From Legionella anisa (GTDB lineage: Bacteria; Pseudomonadota; Gammaproteobacteria; Legionellales; Legionellaceae), in assembly GCF_001467525.1 (NCBI RefSeq), contig NZ_LNXS01000053.1, positions 15,045-79,044 on the forward strand: DNA of 64,000 nucleotides, read 5' to 3'. Within the stretch, counting starts at the first letter, position 1; every line of letters begins with the position of its first letter. Shown piece after piece: positions 16,958 to 28,000 of the stretch. The position numbers were made by a program, and so were the translations under genes. The notes beneath the pieces were generated by a model. The model did no database searches. It was not told the DNA's origin and saw only the letters and a list, made by a program, of their open reading frames with translations.

Positions 16958-17736
16958 GATTATTTACTATTATTTTAATGTTACTTTCCATGCCGGCCAT
17001 GGCTGATTTAGTAAGTCCACCTGCTCATGGGTTTCATTGGTACAGTACAGAAAACAAAGAACCTCAGATGAAACCTGTTCAAATTCCAAAGGTGTCAAAG
17101 CCTGCGCTGACTCCATATGAAGAGCTCATGGAAGTCCGCAAAGCCACCATGAATAAGCTCGCAACGGCATTAATTGCCCCATCATTTGATGCAACCTATG
17201 AGTACATGAAAGCCCAGCAGGTGTATGCCAAAAACAATCAGAAATTTGTCCAGTACTGGCAACAGGTGCTGTTGTCTCATCCTGAGCTGGATCATTCCTT
17301 AAATTTTCCAACTGACAATACGGCTGTGGCCATTCGCAATGATTCAATGAATCTTTTAATGGAGAGGGTAGTCCGAGAAGGGGCTAAACGTTATGGATTA
17401 ATCCTTTTTTACAAAGGGAACAGTTCCATTTCGCAAAAATTCATCACTCATCTTGTGCCATTCGTCAATCAGACCCACTTTTCAATGATTTCGGTCACAA
17501 CAGATGGACAACCCATTGAAGGTTTGCCTAATCCTAAAAACATACCTCTTCATGAAATACAAAAAACAATGAATTTACAGTCACGCTACATGCCCGCACT
17601 GTTTCTTGTTGATTTAAAAACACAAAAAATGTCGCCTTTATCTTATGGTTTCGTCTCCACAACCGAGTTAAAAGAACGCCTGCTGGATGTGGCGACTCAT
17701 TACAAACGATACAGCTATGAGGGGTTTGAAGCATGA
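16954..17736 (+). CDS. traF: TraF periplasmic pilus assembly protein
   Basis: The 260-residue product begins at an ATGA overlap with traN. A signal peptide ends near AMA|DLVSPP, followed by GFHWYSTENKE, the typical WY-containing start of mature TraF. The C-terminal half has a thioredoxin-like fold (RYGLILFYKGNSS, MPALFLVDLK) without the CxxC pair, as in F TraF (247 residues), which is structurally thioredoxin-like but not itself a classic oxidoreductase. Confidence 0.9.
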   Translation: MRLFTIILMLLSMPAMADLVSPPAHGFHWYSTENKEPQMKPVQIPKVSKPALTPYEELMEVRKATMNKLATALIAPSFDATYEYMKAQQVYAKNNQKFVQYWQQVLLSHPELDHSLNFPTDNTAVAIRNDSMNLLMERVVREGAKRYGLILFYKGNSSISQKFITHLVPFVNQTHFSMISVTTDGQPIEGLPNPKNIPLHEIQKTMNLQSRYMPALFLVDLKTQKMSPLSYGFVSTTELKERLLDVATHYKRYSYEGFEA

Positions 17737-18227
17737 TTGTCCGCATCATTTTTTTACTGCTTTGTTCTGTAATTAATCCATTGCACGCCAATGTGGCAGT
17801 TGAAGAACTCAATGCACTGTTATTGAAAAAGCAAGCCCCTAAAGCTTTTGCACAGAAGGAATCAGCTGAAGCTAAAGATTTATCCCAAAATTATTATTTT
17901 GCATTTATTTATCGAAGCACCTGCCCACATTGTAAAAAATTCTCCCCTGTTTTAAAGGATTTTTCAGAAACATTCCATATTAAGGTTCGTGCTTTTAGCC
18001 TGGATGGAGAGTCCCTGGATGGACTCGATACCACACCATTAACACCTGAGCTTTTTCAAACATTCTATGTATCAGGAGGGTATAAGCCTACGGTTCCCGC
18101 CTTGTTTTTAGTCAATCGACATACCCTGGAGGCCTACGCTGTCTTGTTTGGAGAAGCAACTCCTTATCAGCTGGCACAAAGAGTACATGAATTAAAGCAA
18201 CACATTGAGGAGAAATTTAATGATTAG
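17733..18227 (+). CDS. trbB: TrbB-like thioredoxin-fold disulfide enzyme
   Basis: The 164-residue protein overlaps traF (ATGA), has a signal peptide (about residues 1-19, NPLHA|NVAV) and an active-site motif CPHC at residues 64-67 within FIYRSTCPHCKKFSP. CPHC is the DsbA-like active site; TrbB of F is a periplasmic disulfide isomerase that helps fold TraN, TraU and other cysteine-rich Tra proteins. It overlaps traH at the 3' end. Confidence 0.9.
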   Translation: MIVRIIFLLLCSVINPLHANVAVEELNALLLKKQAPKAFAQKESAEAKDLSQNYYFAFIYRSTCPHCKKFSPVLKDFSETFHIKVRAFSLDGESLDGLDTTPLTPELFQTFYVSGGYKPTVPALFLVNRHTLEAYAVLFGEATPYQLAQRVHELKQHIEEKFND

Positions 18228-19602
18228 AGCTCTTGTGCTAACCGTTGTTGCGTCTTTTACTTGCGTGACAGGAAATGGTGTTCATGCATCAGCCAGTGCC
18301 GATTTAAATCATTTTTTTAATAATCTTGGTTATTCTGCGAATGTCACGGGTAGCCATTCCTATGAATCACAGGCAGCAGGATTTGCATCATTAGGCTCTG
18401 TCTATGCCAGAAATCAGGTGCGTTCCATTCAGATAGCTCACGTTGATGTACCTGGGTTTCGCTCAGGATGTGGCGGAATTGATATTTTTGCAGGTGGTTT
18501 TTCCTTTATTAAATCAGAGCAGATTGTTTCCTTCATGCAGAATATTTTAAGTAACGGGGCAGGCTATGCAATGAACCTTGCACTGGAGACCGAGCTGCCT
18601 GAAATTGCTCATGCCATGCAATACATGCAAAAGCTGGCAAATGACATTAATGGGACAAATTTTAATTCGTGTGAGATGGGAGAAAACCTGACTGCAGCGC
18701 TTTATCCCAAAAATAGAGCGGCACATCAGCGTTTGTGTGAGGACATCGGGCGTAATCGTAATGTATACACCGATTGGGCAGAAGCCCGACATAAATGTTC
18801 GACAGGAGGGGAGATTGAAAAGCGATTGGAACAGGCAAAAAACGATTCAGAATATAAAGACAGGGCTCTTTTGAATACCAACGTAGTTTGGGATGCATTA
18901 CAACTGAATGAATTCATCAAATCAGATACAGAAATTTCAGAAGTCTATATGTCGATTTCAGGAACACTGGTATTTGATGCCAAAGGAGGGATGCAAACGT
19001 ATCCCTCTTTAGCGACTAATCAGGATTTTGTAAAAGCCTTGCTCTATGGAGGCAAATTACCCAGCTATAAGTGCACTGATTCAAACAAACCCATAAAATG
19101 TGTTGCCATCAATGTGAAAGGAAGCCAGGAGATCAGCAGCAAAGATGCTCTGGTTTCTCAGGTACAAGCCATCCTGCAGGGAGTTTATGAGAATATCAAA
19201 TCAGGGACGGCCTTAACGCCACAACAAAAAGGGTTAATTGAACTAACCCAGCCGTCTGTATTTCAGCTCATTTCAGCCAGTGCACAACAGAATATCGGCA
19301 TACAAAGCAGTTATGAACTTGCTCAGAGTGTAGCAACGGATTTGCTTGCCCAGTATCTTGCAAATTCACTTGAAGTGATTCGAGCATCCCTTGCAGGGCG
19401 TGATTTAGGTAGTGATCATGAAGAGAAATTATTTAAAAACCTGCAGGTAGCCCAACAATTTGTAGATAATTTTAATAGCGAATCACGAGCACGTTTTAAT
19501 GCCGCACTGACCACCAATCAATTGGTTCAAAACAACGTGAAGCAGGCGCTTAATGCCCTTAATCCCATCTTAAGAAAATCATATACCGGAGGGGCACAAT
19601 GA
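18220..19602 (+). CDS. traH: TraH pilus assembly protein
   Basis: Start at the ATG at 18220 after GAGGAG, giving 460 residues with a signal peptide ending near GVHA|SASA. The mature region contains GCGGIDIFAGGFSFI, a strongly conserved TraH segment, and C-terminal helices with coiled-coil character. TraH acts in the periplasm or outer membrane in pilus assembly. F TraH has 458 residues. The 3' end overlaps traG. Confidence 0.95.
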   Translation: MIRALVLTVVASFTCVTGNGVHASASADLNHFFNNLGYSANVTGSHSYESQAAGFASLGSVYARNQVRSIQIAHVDVPGFRSGCGGIDIFAGGFSFIKSEQIVSFMQNILSNGAGYAMNLALETELPEIAHAMQYMQKLANDINGTNFNSCEMGENLTAALYPKNRAAHQRLCEDIGRNRNVYTDWAEARHKCSTGGEIEKRLEQAKNDSEYKDRALLNTNVVWDALQLNEFIKSDTEISEVYMSISGTLVFDAKGGMQTYPSLATNQDFVKALLYGGKLPSYKCTDSNKPIKCVAINVKGSQEISSKDALVSQVQAILQGVYENIKSGTALTPQQKGLIELTQPSVFQLISASAQQNIGIQSSYELAQSVATDLLAQYLANSLEVIRASLAGRDLGSDHEEKLFKNLQVAQQFVDNFNSESRARFNAALTTNQLVQNNVKQALNALNPILRKSYTGGAQ

Positions 19603-22436
19603 GCCCATTATTAATCTACACCCCACAAAATGGGATTTATTTAAAAGAGTTGCTTGATGGTATGGCCGCTTTGCTTACTGAATCTACCTTTAGTACGGCG
19701 TGTGACATTATCATGATTCTATCCGTTGGTATGGTCGGTTATCAGTACGTGATGGGGAAAAAGCTCGAATCATTAACTCGCTTTGTGCTGACCACCTTTT
19801 TAGTCATGTATTGCGTGCTAGGCATTAAAGTGCCTGTGGCTATAATTGACATGCAGACAGCCGAAGGAGCAGGAGAGGCCTTAACAGTTGATCATGTGCC
19901 TTTAGGTGTTGCATTACCTGCAGCAGTCATTAGTGGCATGGGGTACGGAATAACAACTGCTTTTAGTGATGTATTTCACATGCCAGATAGCCTGGAGTAC
20001 AACAAAACCGGAATGATTTTTGGTGCAAGAACCTGGCTTGCGGCAACCCAGACAAGGCTCTCCATGTCGCCTGATTTGGCACAAGACCTATCGTCCTATA
20101 TCCGTCAATGCGTGTTTACGGCAAAACTTTTGGCAAGTCACCAATTAAGCCCTCAGGAGCTTACCCAAAGTGCTCATCTATCTAAAACCTATTTTGAGAG
20201 CCCATCGCCTATTTATCGGGTGATTCTGCACAATGGAGACAATTTAAGTTGTGCTGATGCAGCAGCCAATTTAAAAACTCGATTGCCCGTTGCAGCCAAA
20301 TTAGAGTTGGAGCGTCTTAATCATCTGGTAACCACAGGTGCTTTAGGATCACGCAACACGGACAGCAGTTCTTTACCAGGCGAAAAGACTTTTGGTGACC
20401 GGCTGCAAGCTGCTCACAAATATTACATGAACATTACCGAAGATGCGGCTGAAACACTTACGCAGAATATCTTAATTAATGCGACCCGAGATGCTGCTGC
20501 CGATGCTTTTGCTTTTTCAGGAGCTGATGCGGCACTCATGAATTACACCAATACGGACAGCACTCAAAAAATGCACATTGCCGAAGCCAATAGCTTTTGG
20601 CTTGCAGGATTTCGCCTGCCTTACTATATGACCGTGATGTGGATGCTAACGCTGTGTATTTTTCCATTAGTTGTTTTAATTTCATTTTTCCCGACCCTGA
20701 GTAACGCTTATTTCTTGTGGGTACAATCTCAAATCTACCTTTGGTCATGGCCGCCGATGTTTATTATTTTTCATTGGTTTGTTTCTATGGCCTCAAGTAC
20801 TACCATTACTTTGTTTGGTCAAAAAACCGGAGGTGTGACCTTCTCTAATATCGATTCATTAGCGAGCATGCACAGTAATTTCGCCTATACGGCAGGCGCA
20901 TTGGCGGCAAGTGTTCCTGTTATTGCCCTGTACATCACGAAAGGATTGGGACAGATTTTAAGTACCTCCTCCCAGCATTTTGGTGGTATGGCACAATCTT
21001 TGTCAGTCAGTGAAGCACAATCTGCAGCTGCAGGTAACATCTCAATGGCAAGTTACAGCGGTTGGAATATGAACTATGAAAATACCAGCGCCAATAATGT
21101 TTCGGCTAACAAGCACGATACCAATTGGACGAACATGCATGGGATGCACACGGAACAATTGGGAAGTGGAGTGCTTAAGACGACCACAGGCCATGGAGAT
21201 GCTGTTTTTGATGTAAGTCCTGGGATGTCACGAGGACCCGTACACATTTCAGATACAAAGGCCTTAAGTGGCTCTTTAAATCAGGCTTTTGAGGAATCCA
21301 GGCAGGCTGCAGCCAATGAAAGCCAGCATTATCAAACGTCCTTATCCAGTTTTGCGCACAGTGCCGTACAATTATCGAAAATGCAGGGACATGATATGCG
21401 TTTAGGCGATGGAGTATCTGAAAGCGAATCCGGTCAATACAGCCAGGCCTTATCGACCATGACGCATATTGCCTCGGATGTAGCTAAGCGCGAAGGGATA
21501 AGCCAAGAGGATGCGCTGGCTCATATGACCTCAGCTGGATTAAATGCCCACGTCGGAGTCGCAAGTGAAAAAAGTATGCTGGGAAGTATTGGGCGATTTG
21601 CTTTTGGAGCAACAGGAGGTGCTGATAGTCATGCCAAGTTCGATAGGTCATCAACGAGTAGTGATCGTTACCATGAGGGTACGGACAGCAGCATGTCAGC
21701 GAAGGAAGCAGAAGACTTTAATCAGGCGCTTAATTACGTGAGCCAGTTTGCACAAAACCATCATTTTGATAACAGCCATTCGGAAGGGGCAAGCCTTTCG
21801 AATCAAATGGGTACTGACTTGCGGGAAGCACAAACGGCAAGTCAAAACTACGATGCCTCGATGTCTAAAGCCGCTCGCATTAGCACGGCCAGGAGTTATG
21901 TGGAATCAAACTCCGATCAGATTACAACCGATCTTAATCAGGCATTTCCTGGCTTTGTGGCACACCGCATTGGAGAAAAGGCACGAGATGAATTGTATTC
22001 TAATCCTTCAGATCTGGCTTCATTAAAACAATTACAAATGCTAGCTAATGAGTTTATCAGTGAACAACGAGAAGGTTTAATCGCACGATACGGCAATGCT
22101 TCTAAAAATGCTCGGATTGACTCCTTTTATCAGGATGCAGCAAATCCATTAAGTACCAAAGAGTCACAAATGAGAGCGGACTACCACAAAAACAGTAATG
22201 CATTGGAGGATTCTGGAAGGACTCTGGGAGTTGGCATGGATGCATCAAGAGCCGAAAGCATGCAGCAAAAAATTAATAATCAGGTCGATGCGGCGGTAAA
22301 TAAAACAAGCAGTGGAGGAGGGCGTTTAAAGAGTCAATACCAGCAAGCGGTTGAAACAACGAACAACGATGTAGGCGAGGGGAAAAAACTGGGGCAAAGT
22401 AACGTCAACGCAGTTATACCTCGCCTATTTTACTAA
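19599..22436 (+). CDS. traG: TraG mating-pair stabilisation and pilus protein
   Basis: The 945-residue protein starts at an ATGA overlap with traH. The N-terminal part is membrane-bound, with hydrophobic segments near residues 35-75 and 340-460, and corresponds to the TraG_N domain needed for pilus assembly. The C-terminal half (about 470-945) is polar, rich in Ser, Ala, Gln and Asn, and predicted helical; in F this part stabilises mating pairs and interacts with the entry exclusion protein TraS. F TraG has 938 residues. The next gene stands at the traS position. Confidence 0.9.
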   Translation: MSPLLIYTPQNGIYLKELLDGMAALLTESTFSTACDIIMILSVGMVGYQYVMGKKLESLTRFVLTTFLVMYCVLGIKVPVAIIDMQTAEGAGEALTVDHVPLGVALPAAVISGMGYGITTAFSDVFHMPDSLEYNKTGMIFGARTWLAATQTRLSMSPDLAQDLSSYIRQCVFTAKLLASHQLSPQELTQSAHLSKTYFESPSPIYRVILHNGDNLSCADAAANLKTRLPVAAKLELERLNHLVTTGALGSRNTDSSSLPGEKTFGDRLQAAHKYYMNITEDAAETLTQNILINATRDAAADAFAFSGADAALMNYTNTDSTQKMHIAEANSFWLAGFRLPYYMTVMWMLTLCIFPLVVLISFFPTLSNAYFLWVQSQIYLWSWPPMFIIFHWFVSMASSTTITLFGQKTGGVTFSNIDSLASMHSNFAYTAGALAASVPVIALYITKGLGQILSTSSQHFGGMAQSLSVSEAQSAAAGNISMASYSGWNMNYENTSANNVSANKHDTNWTNMHGMHTEQLGSGVLKTTTGHGDAVFDVSPGMSRGPVHISDTKALSGSLNQAFEESRQAAANESQHYQTSLSSFAHSAVQLSKMQGHDMRLGDGVSESESGQYSQALSTMTHIASDVAKREGISQEDALAHMTSAGLNAHVGVASEKSMLGSIGRFAFGATGGADSHAKFDRSSTSSDRYHEGTDSSMSAKEAEDFNQALNYVSQFAQNHHFDNSHSEGASLSNQMGTDLREAQTASQNYDASMSKAARISTARSYVESNSDQITTDLNQAFPGFVAHRIGEKARDELYSNPSDLASLKQLQMLANEFISEQREGLIARYGNASKNARIDSFYQDAANPLSTKESQMRADYHKNSNALEDSGRTLGVGMDASRAESMQQKINNQVDAAVNKTSSGGGRLKSQYQQAVETTNNDVGEGKKLGQSNVNAVIPRLFY

Positions 22437-22483
22437 ATGGGTTGATCATCATGATAAATCAGCCCCAAAGAAGGAGCTTATCC

Positions 22484-23107
22484 ATGAATAATGAAGAAAT
22501 GAATTCACAAGAATTAAAAGAGGCCATCGCCTTGGATATAGAAACATTAAAAACATTGGACGTGGATATTATGCCGGCCAAGGAGTATTACCAGGCGAAC
22601 AGGCGTTTGTTTTTGCATGTTTTTTTTAAACTATATGGAACAATACTTCTAGGATTTTTACTTCCACTCCCTTTTTATTGGAACGTATTGATGGTGGAGA
22701 TTTCAACGCACGAGCTCATCTACATGTTTTTCTGGCTGCCATTAATGGCTCTAGGACTATGCCTTTTTGTTTTTCTATTCATTTACAGCACATTAAATCA
22801 ATACATTTTGATTGACTATCAATTGAAACACAAACTAAGAACAGGCTCATTGATTGTAAAACAAATAAGAAGGGCTGGAACTATAGCCTATCGAATATTT
22901 GCGGGGATTGTTTTGATTCCTTCACTGTTCTTGTTTCCCAGTGCTGCCTTCTTCATATCCTTTGGCGCGTTTTTCATCAGCGGGATTTTAACGAGCATCC
23001 TTGTTGAAATGGAGCTCAATAGGATAGGCATCAGCGTGCTGTTTACTCTCATAAAGAATTATTTTGATAAGGACAAAAATGCCAGTGCGGCAATACCCTT
23101 AAAATAA
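22484..23107 (+). CDS. membrane protein at the traS position, candidate entry exclusion factor
   Basis: Translation at the ATG at 22484 (after AAGGAG) gives 207 residues. The N-terminal 50 residues are polar, then there are four hydrophobic segments (LYGTILLGFLLPLPFYW, FFWLPLMALGLCLFVFLF, IFAGIVLIPSLFLF, FFISFGAFFISGILTSI). I recognise no sequence family. In F the gene between traG and traD is traS, a small inner-membrane protein that blocks redundant DNA entry by acting on TraG of the incoming donor. Those proteins are very divergent, so position and topology are the only support. Confidence 0.5.
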   Translation: MNNEEMNSQELKEAIALDIETLKTLDVDIMPAKEYYQANRRLFLHVFFKLYGTILLGFLLPLPFYWNVLMVEISTHELIYMFFWLPLMALGLCLFVFLFIYSTLNQYILIDYQLKHKLRTGSLIVKQIRRAGTIAYRIFAGIVLIPSLFLFPSAAFFISFGAFFISGILTSILVEMELNRIGISVLFTLIKNYFDKDKNASAAIPLK

Positions 23108-23196
23108 ACAAAACACATCAAAAAGAATAATTTTTAACCACAAATACAAGCAGTGGAAGCCGCTGCTTTGCCCAAAACAAGCTGGAGGAAGATATA

Positions 23197-25050
23197 ATGC
23201 GCCATGAATCCAATTACAAACATTATACACGGGGCGGCCAGATCTCATTCCATAATCTGCGGATGTGGTTTCAGATTAACAAAGCGCTCTTTCATGTTTA
23301 CTTATTCATTTGGGCAGGGTTAAGCATTGTAATGACCTGTATCTTTGCGCCACATGGAATGATAAGACAGACTGTGTCCTATCATGCGGCTCATTTTTAT
23401 CACCTGGCAGGGGTGCCACATGTATTTTCTATCCCTGTTAAAGGGGGGTATGCATCACAAACTGTCGAACAGCTTCTCCACAATCACTATTTTTCTGCTA
23501 CCTCCGATCGTTTACTGACACTCCTGTTACAGTCAACTCTATGGAGTTTTCCCCTATCGTTGATTGTGGCACTTTTGGTGAGCCGATATTTCATTTATCG
23601 AGGAAAGGTACAAACACAAAACCAATTTATACGAGGGGCTAGTTTAGTCCCATCAGAAACACTTAAAAAACAGATCATAAAGCAAAGAAAAGCATCTGAT
23701 TTACATCTTGATGGATTTCCCCTGTTGCAAGGTGCAGAGGTGCAGCATTTATTGGTTCATGGCACGGTTGGGATGGGGAAAAGTCAGTTCATTATGAAAT
23801 TGATGGATTGTTTACGTGCACGAGGCGACCGAGTCATTGTCTATGACAAGGGATGCACGTTTACTCAGGCTTATTTTCAGGAAGATCATGATGTTTTACT
23901 TAATCCTTTTGATGCACGCTGTGCTAATTGGGATTTATGGCTGGAAGCCCCAAAAGATGAATTACTGGAAAACATGGCAGAAAGCCTCATCCCCATGCAT
24001 GGAGAAAACGATCCATTTTGGGTTAATGCAGCACGCACCGTGTTTGCCTGTCTTGCAAGTCAAATGCGTGAGGATAAGGAACGTTCCCTATCCAAGCTGT
24101 TAGGGTTACTGGTAACGGGCGAGTTTAGTGAGTTGGAACCTTATCTCAACGGCACGGCTGCAGCGACTTTGGTCAGTAATAAAATAGAAAAAACAGCCAT
24201 CTCCATTCGCTCCGTCATCACAACCTACCTTAAATCAATGCAGTCGTTAAGTGGGCTTGATGAATCTGGTAAGCCTTCCTTTTCCATTCGTGATTATCTG
24301 TTAAATAAAGATTTGGAGGGCTGGCTTTTTATATCAAGCAATGGGGAACAGCATAAATCTTTAAAACCATTGATTTCGATGTGGATTGCCATGGCATCCC
24401 TGACACTTTTGAGCTTGCCAGAAGATGCGAACAGGCGAATTTGGTTTATTTGTGATGAATTACCAAGCCTGCACAAATTACCCTTATTGGGTGAAACCAT
24501 TGCTGAAGTCAGGAAATTTGGCGGCTGTTTTCTGCTGGGAATGCAGAGCTTTAGTCAATTGGAGAAGGTATATGGGCGTAGTGGGGCGGCTGAAATTTTT
24601 GACTTGCTGAATACCCGAGCCTTTTTTGCAAGTCCAAGTCATGAAATGGCGCAACTTGTCAGTAAGGAACTTGGGGATGAGGAAATTGATGATACCCGAG
24701 AAAATTATTCTTATGGAGCTAACTCCATTCGTGATGGGATTTCCTTAGGAAAAAACCGTATTACACGACCCTTGGTGACTTATCCTGAAATTATGGGGCT
24801 TGATCCGCTTACTTGTTATCTGCGATTGCCAGGTCAATATCCTATAACAAAATTGGAGCTTCATTATCAAAAAAGAAGCGCGAAGGCTTCAGGTTTTCTA
24901 CCTCGTGCCATACCGTCTCTTCCTGTTTCTAATACCAGCATTAAACATGTGCCTGTTGTTAATGAGTCCTCAGACAGTCGCTTTAATGCGCAAGAGTCGA
25001 CTAATTCCAAGCGTTTCCAAGGTGAATACGAGATTGAATCTATTTTTTGA
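23197..25050 (+). CDS. traD: TraD type IV coupling protein
   Basis: The 617-residue protein has two N-terminal membrane helices (about 28-48 and 105-125), then an FtsK/VirD4-type motor domain with Walker A GTVGMGKS near residue 188 and Walker B IWFICDELP near 415. It docks the relaxosome to the secretion channel and pumps the T-strand. F TraD has 717 residues; the shorter C-terminus lacks the long TraM-binding tail repeat but still ends in a charged, low-complexity stretch. It lies 15 bases before traI. Confidence 0.95.
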   Translation: MRHESNYKHYTRGGQISFHNLRMWFQINKALFHVYLFIWAGLSIVMTCIFAPHGMIRQTVSYHAAHFYHLAGVPHVFSIPVKGGYASQTVEQLLHNHYFSATSDRLLTLLLQSTLWSFPLSLIVALLVSRYFIYRGKVQTQNQFIRGASLVPSETLKKQIIKQRKASDLHLDGFPLLQGAEVQHLLVHGTVGMGKSQFIMKLMDCLRARGDRVIVYDKGCTFTQAYFQEDHDVLLNPFDARCANWDLWLEAPKDELLENMAESLIPMHGENDPFWVNAARTVFACLASQMREDKERSLSKLLGLLVTGEFSELEPYLNGTAAATLVSNKIEKTAISIRSVITTYLKSMQSLSGLDESGKPSFSIRDYLLNKDLEGWLFISSNGEQHKSLKPLISMWIAMASLTLLSLPEDANRRIWFICDELPSLHKLPLLGETIAEVRKFGGCFLLGMQSFSQLEKVYGRSGAAEIFDLLNTRAFFASPSHEMAQLVSKELGDEEIDDTRENYSYGANSIRDGISLGKNRITRPLVTYPEIMGLDPLTCYLRLPGQYPITKLELHYQKRSAKASGFLPRAIPSLPVSNTSIKHVPVVNESSDSRFNAQESTNSKRFQGEYEIESIF

Positions 25051-25064
25051 TAGAGGAATAAATT

Positions 25065-28000
25065 ATGTTAAGTCTGCGAGTTAAACCGATTAAAATGCCA
25101 GGTTATTATTTTGATAAGGAAAATTATTACTTTTCAAATCAATTGACCACCGAATGGGTGGGGTTAAGTGCTGAGCGACAAAACCTTTCTGGAGAGGTTA
25201 ACGTACTATCCCTTGAGGCCGTTGTTCGTGGTGCATTACCGAGCGGCGATGTCATTGGCCTCAAAACCCAATCCGGCGAAATCAAGCATCGTGGCGGATA
25301 TGATCTGACCTTCTCCGCGCCTAAATCGGTGTCCTATCTTGGTTTGGTTTGTGGCCATAAAGAGTTTATTGATTTGCATTTAAATGCCGTAAAAACGGTA
25401 TTAAAACTCATTGAGAAGGAAGCTGCCGAAGCACGCAAATCAGGAAAAGAGGGTATGGAGTATGAAAAGACTGGCAATCTGTGTTTTGCGACCATCCTCC
25501 ATGACACCTCCCGAGAGCTTGATCCTCAGCTCCATGTGCATGCACTTTTGATGAATTTTACTGAACGTCTTGATGGCAAGTGGCGTGCTTTAGCCTCTGA
25601 TATCAGTCGTAATCACGGCACTATGGAATGGATTATGGACAACCAAATCTTTTTAGGGCTTGTGTACCGGTCTGAAATTGCTCTTGGTTTAAAAGAAATG
25701 GGGCTCGAAATAGAACATACAGGCGATGCCCATGGTTTATTTGAAATCAAACATTTTGATAAGACATTGCTGGAACGAATGTCTAAACGCCGTACCCAGG
25801 TTGAAGAACACATTAAAGGGATGCACTCAAATTCGTTAAAAGCATATGACAGAGCAACTCTGGATTCAAGAAAGTCAAAGGAAGTGGTTTCCCCAGAGGA
25901 ATTACGCATGCGATGGAAAGCAGAAAGTGAAGCGCTGGGAGTAAATCCTGCCACCTATCTGGCCACTTTAAAGGATAAAACCAAAGAATCGCATACGCCT
26001 AAAGAAGCCATGTCCAATAATCAAGAACTCGATAGAAGTGTTCTTGATGCAATTGCGCATTTAGAAGAGAAAAAACTTACATTTACCTATCAGGAAGTGT
26101 TACAGACAAGTCTCTATTTTTCCTTAGGTGAACAGGGCTTTGAAGCGCTGATGTCACGGATTGATCAAGAAATTGATGCACAAAATCTGATTGCTCTTAA
26201 TGCAGAAAACTCCTCTTTTACAACGAGTAAGCTCATTAACAAAGAACAAGAGCTCATAAAAAAAATCGTGAACTTCACACACCAAAAAAAAGGCATCGAA
26301 CGAAATATGGATAAAGTGTGCAAACTCACCGATAATGAGTCCATTCAAAAGGCAGTAACTCAAGCCTTATTTAATAAAGATGGAGTTGTACGCATCAAGC
26401 AGCAAAGCGCTACCTCGCGTGAGCTTTTAAGTACTTTAATTGATTATTCACAGGATTCCAAAATAATTCGTATCCTTTGTCCCTCTGCTTTTTCTGCCAA
26501 TACAATCAATAAGGATATGGCCAAATCAGCGCCTACACTGTGGCAATGGATTTTATCTATTGGGAAACAGGATTTGTGTGAAACAGTAGCAGGCTTTAAT
26601 TATCGTCATGGTTCAGAACATAAATTGCCCTTTTTTCATAGTAAAAAGGAGCGCGAAGTACTGATTGTGGATGAAGCACAGCGCCTGGCTCCTGACGAGA
26701 TGAATACTTTATTATCTATTGCCGATAAGCGATGTGCCAAGGTCATTTTTCTGGAAAAATCACAATCTCTGTCTGGCTTTAAATCCGATATTCCCGACTT
26801 GCTTGATAAAGCCTGTATAAAATCATTTGAGGTTGATGACAGAAAGGTGCCGGCCACCAGCATCAATCTTATAGAAGCCCAAACCGTTGAGGGACGTATT
26901 CTTAAAACAGCGCAAATGTACTGTAACTTGCCAGTAATCCAGAGGCAAAATACAAAAGTCTTTACTGTCTCAAAGCTCGAAGCTAAAGAAGTCAATGAAG
27001 CAATCCGTACTCAGTTAAAAGAGCAGGGAGAGATTTCATCAGATGAAAAGACTATAAATACATTAACCCGTATTCCCTTGACCCTCAGTGAAAAAAAACT
27101 GGCTAAAAGTTATCAGTCCAATTGGATATTAATCCATAACACCCGTACGGAATCAAAAAAATTCACGGTACTCGGTATTAATGAAAAAGACAATCAATTG
27201 ATTGTTCGTAATTCCAATGGGGCAAGATCACTACTTGCTGCTAAAAATATTACAGATTCCATGCAGATTTATGAACAAACACCTTTATCGGTAGGAATCG
27301 GGGATCAATTAGTGGCCACTGCCAGTTTATCCTTTGAAGGATTAAAAATAGGAAACCAATATGAGGTTACTGCATTTACCCGACATGGAATAAAAATAAG
27401 AGATGGGAAAAGAAGCATTCATCTTATCACGAGTAACGAAAAGCATTTCCCATTGAGCCATGCCTATGCCAAAACCATGTATTCCGATGATCTTAAACCC
27501 GTGAAACAAACCATTATGACACTGCCAGCCTATGCGCTCAAACAAAATACCATGTCGCTTTTATGCGAATCCAGTAAAGAAAACGTAATGATTATTACGG
27601 ATAATGTGGACAAGGCAAATCGATTTGCCATGAAAAGTGCGACAAAATCCTCCGCGATATCGCTGACTTTGGATGCCGCCAAAACAAATCATGGTGCACA
27701 GATTATTGACCATAGAACCACGAGTGATCTACTCAGTTCACTAGAGCAGGCCTTAACCCTATTAACCGCTAAAAAACCCCAAAAAAGTGATGCGGAAAAA
27801 GCGCTGCACTTTGCAATTGCTCACCTTTCAGAACGAGAGGCAGCCTTTACTCGATCAGATTTACTTGAAGTGGCCGTTCATCAGGCTATTGGAAAAGCAG
27901 GTCTTAATGAAATAGATAACGTCCTGGGTAATGCCATAAACAGTGGCGACTTAATATCTGGAGGGAACGAGTTTTTGACCACCAAAGAAGCGGTGGCATT

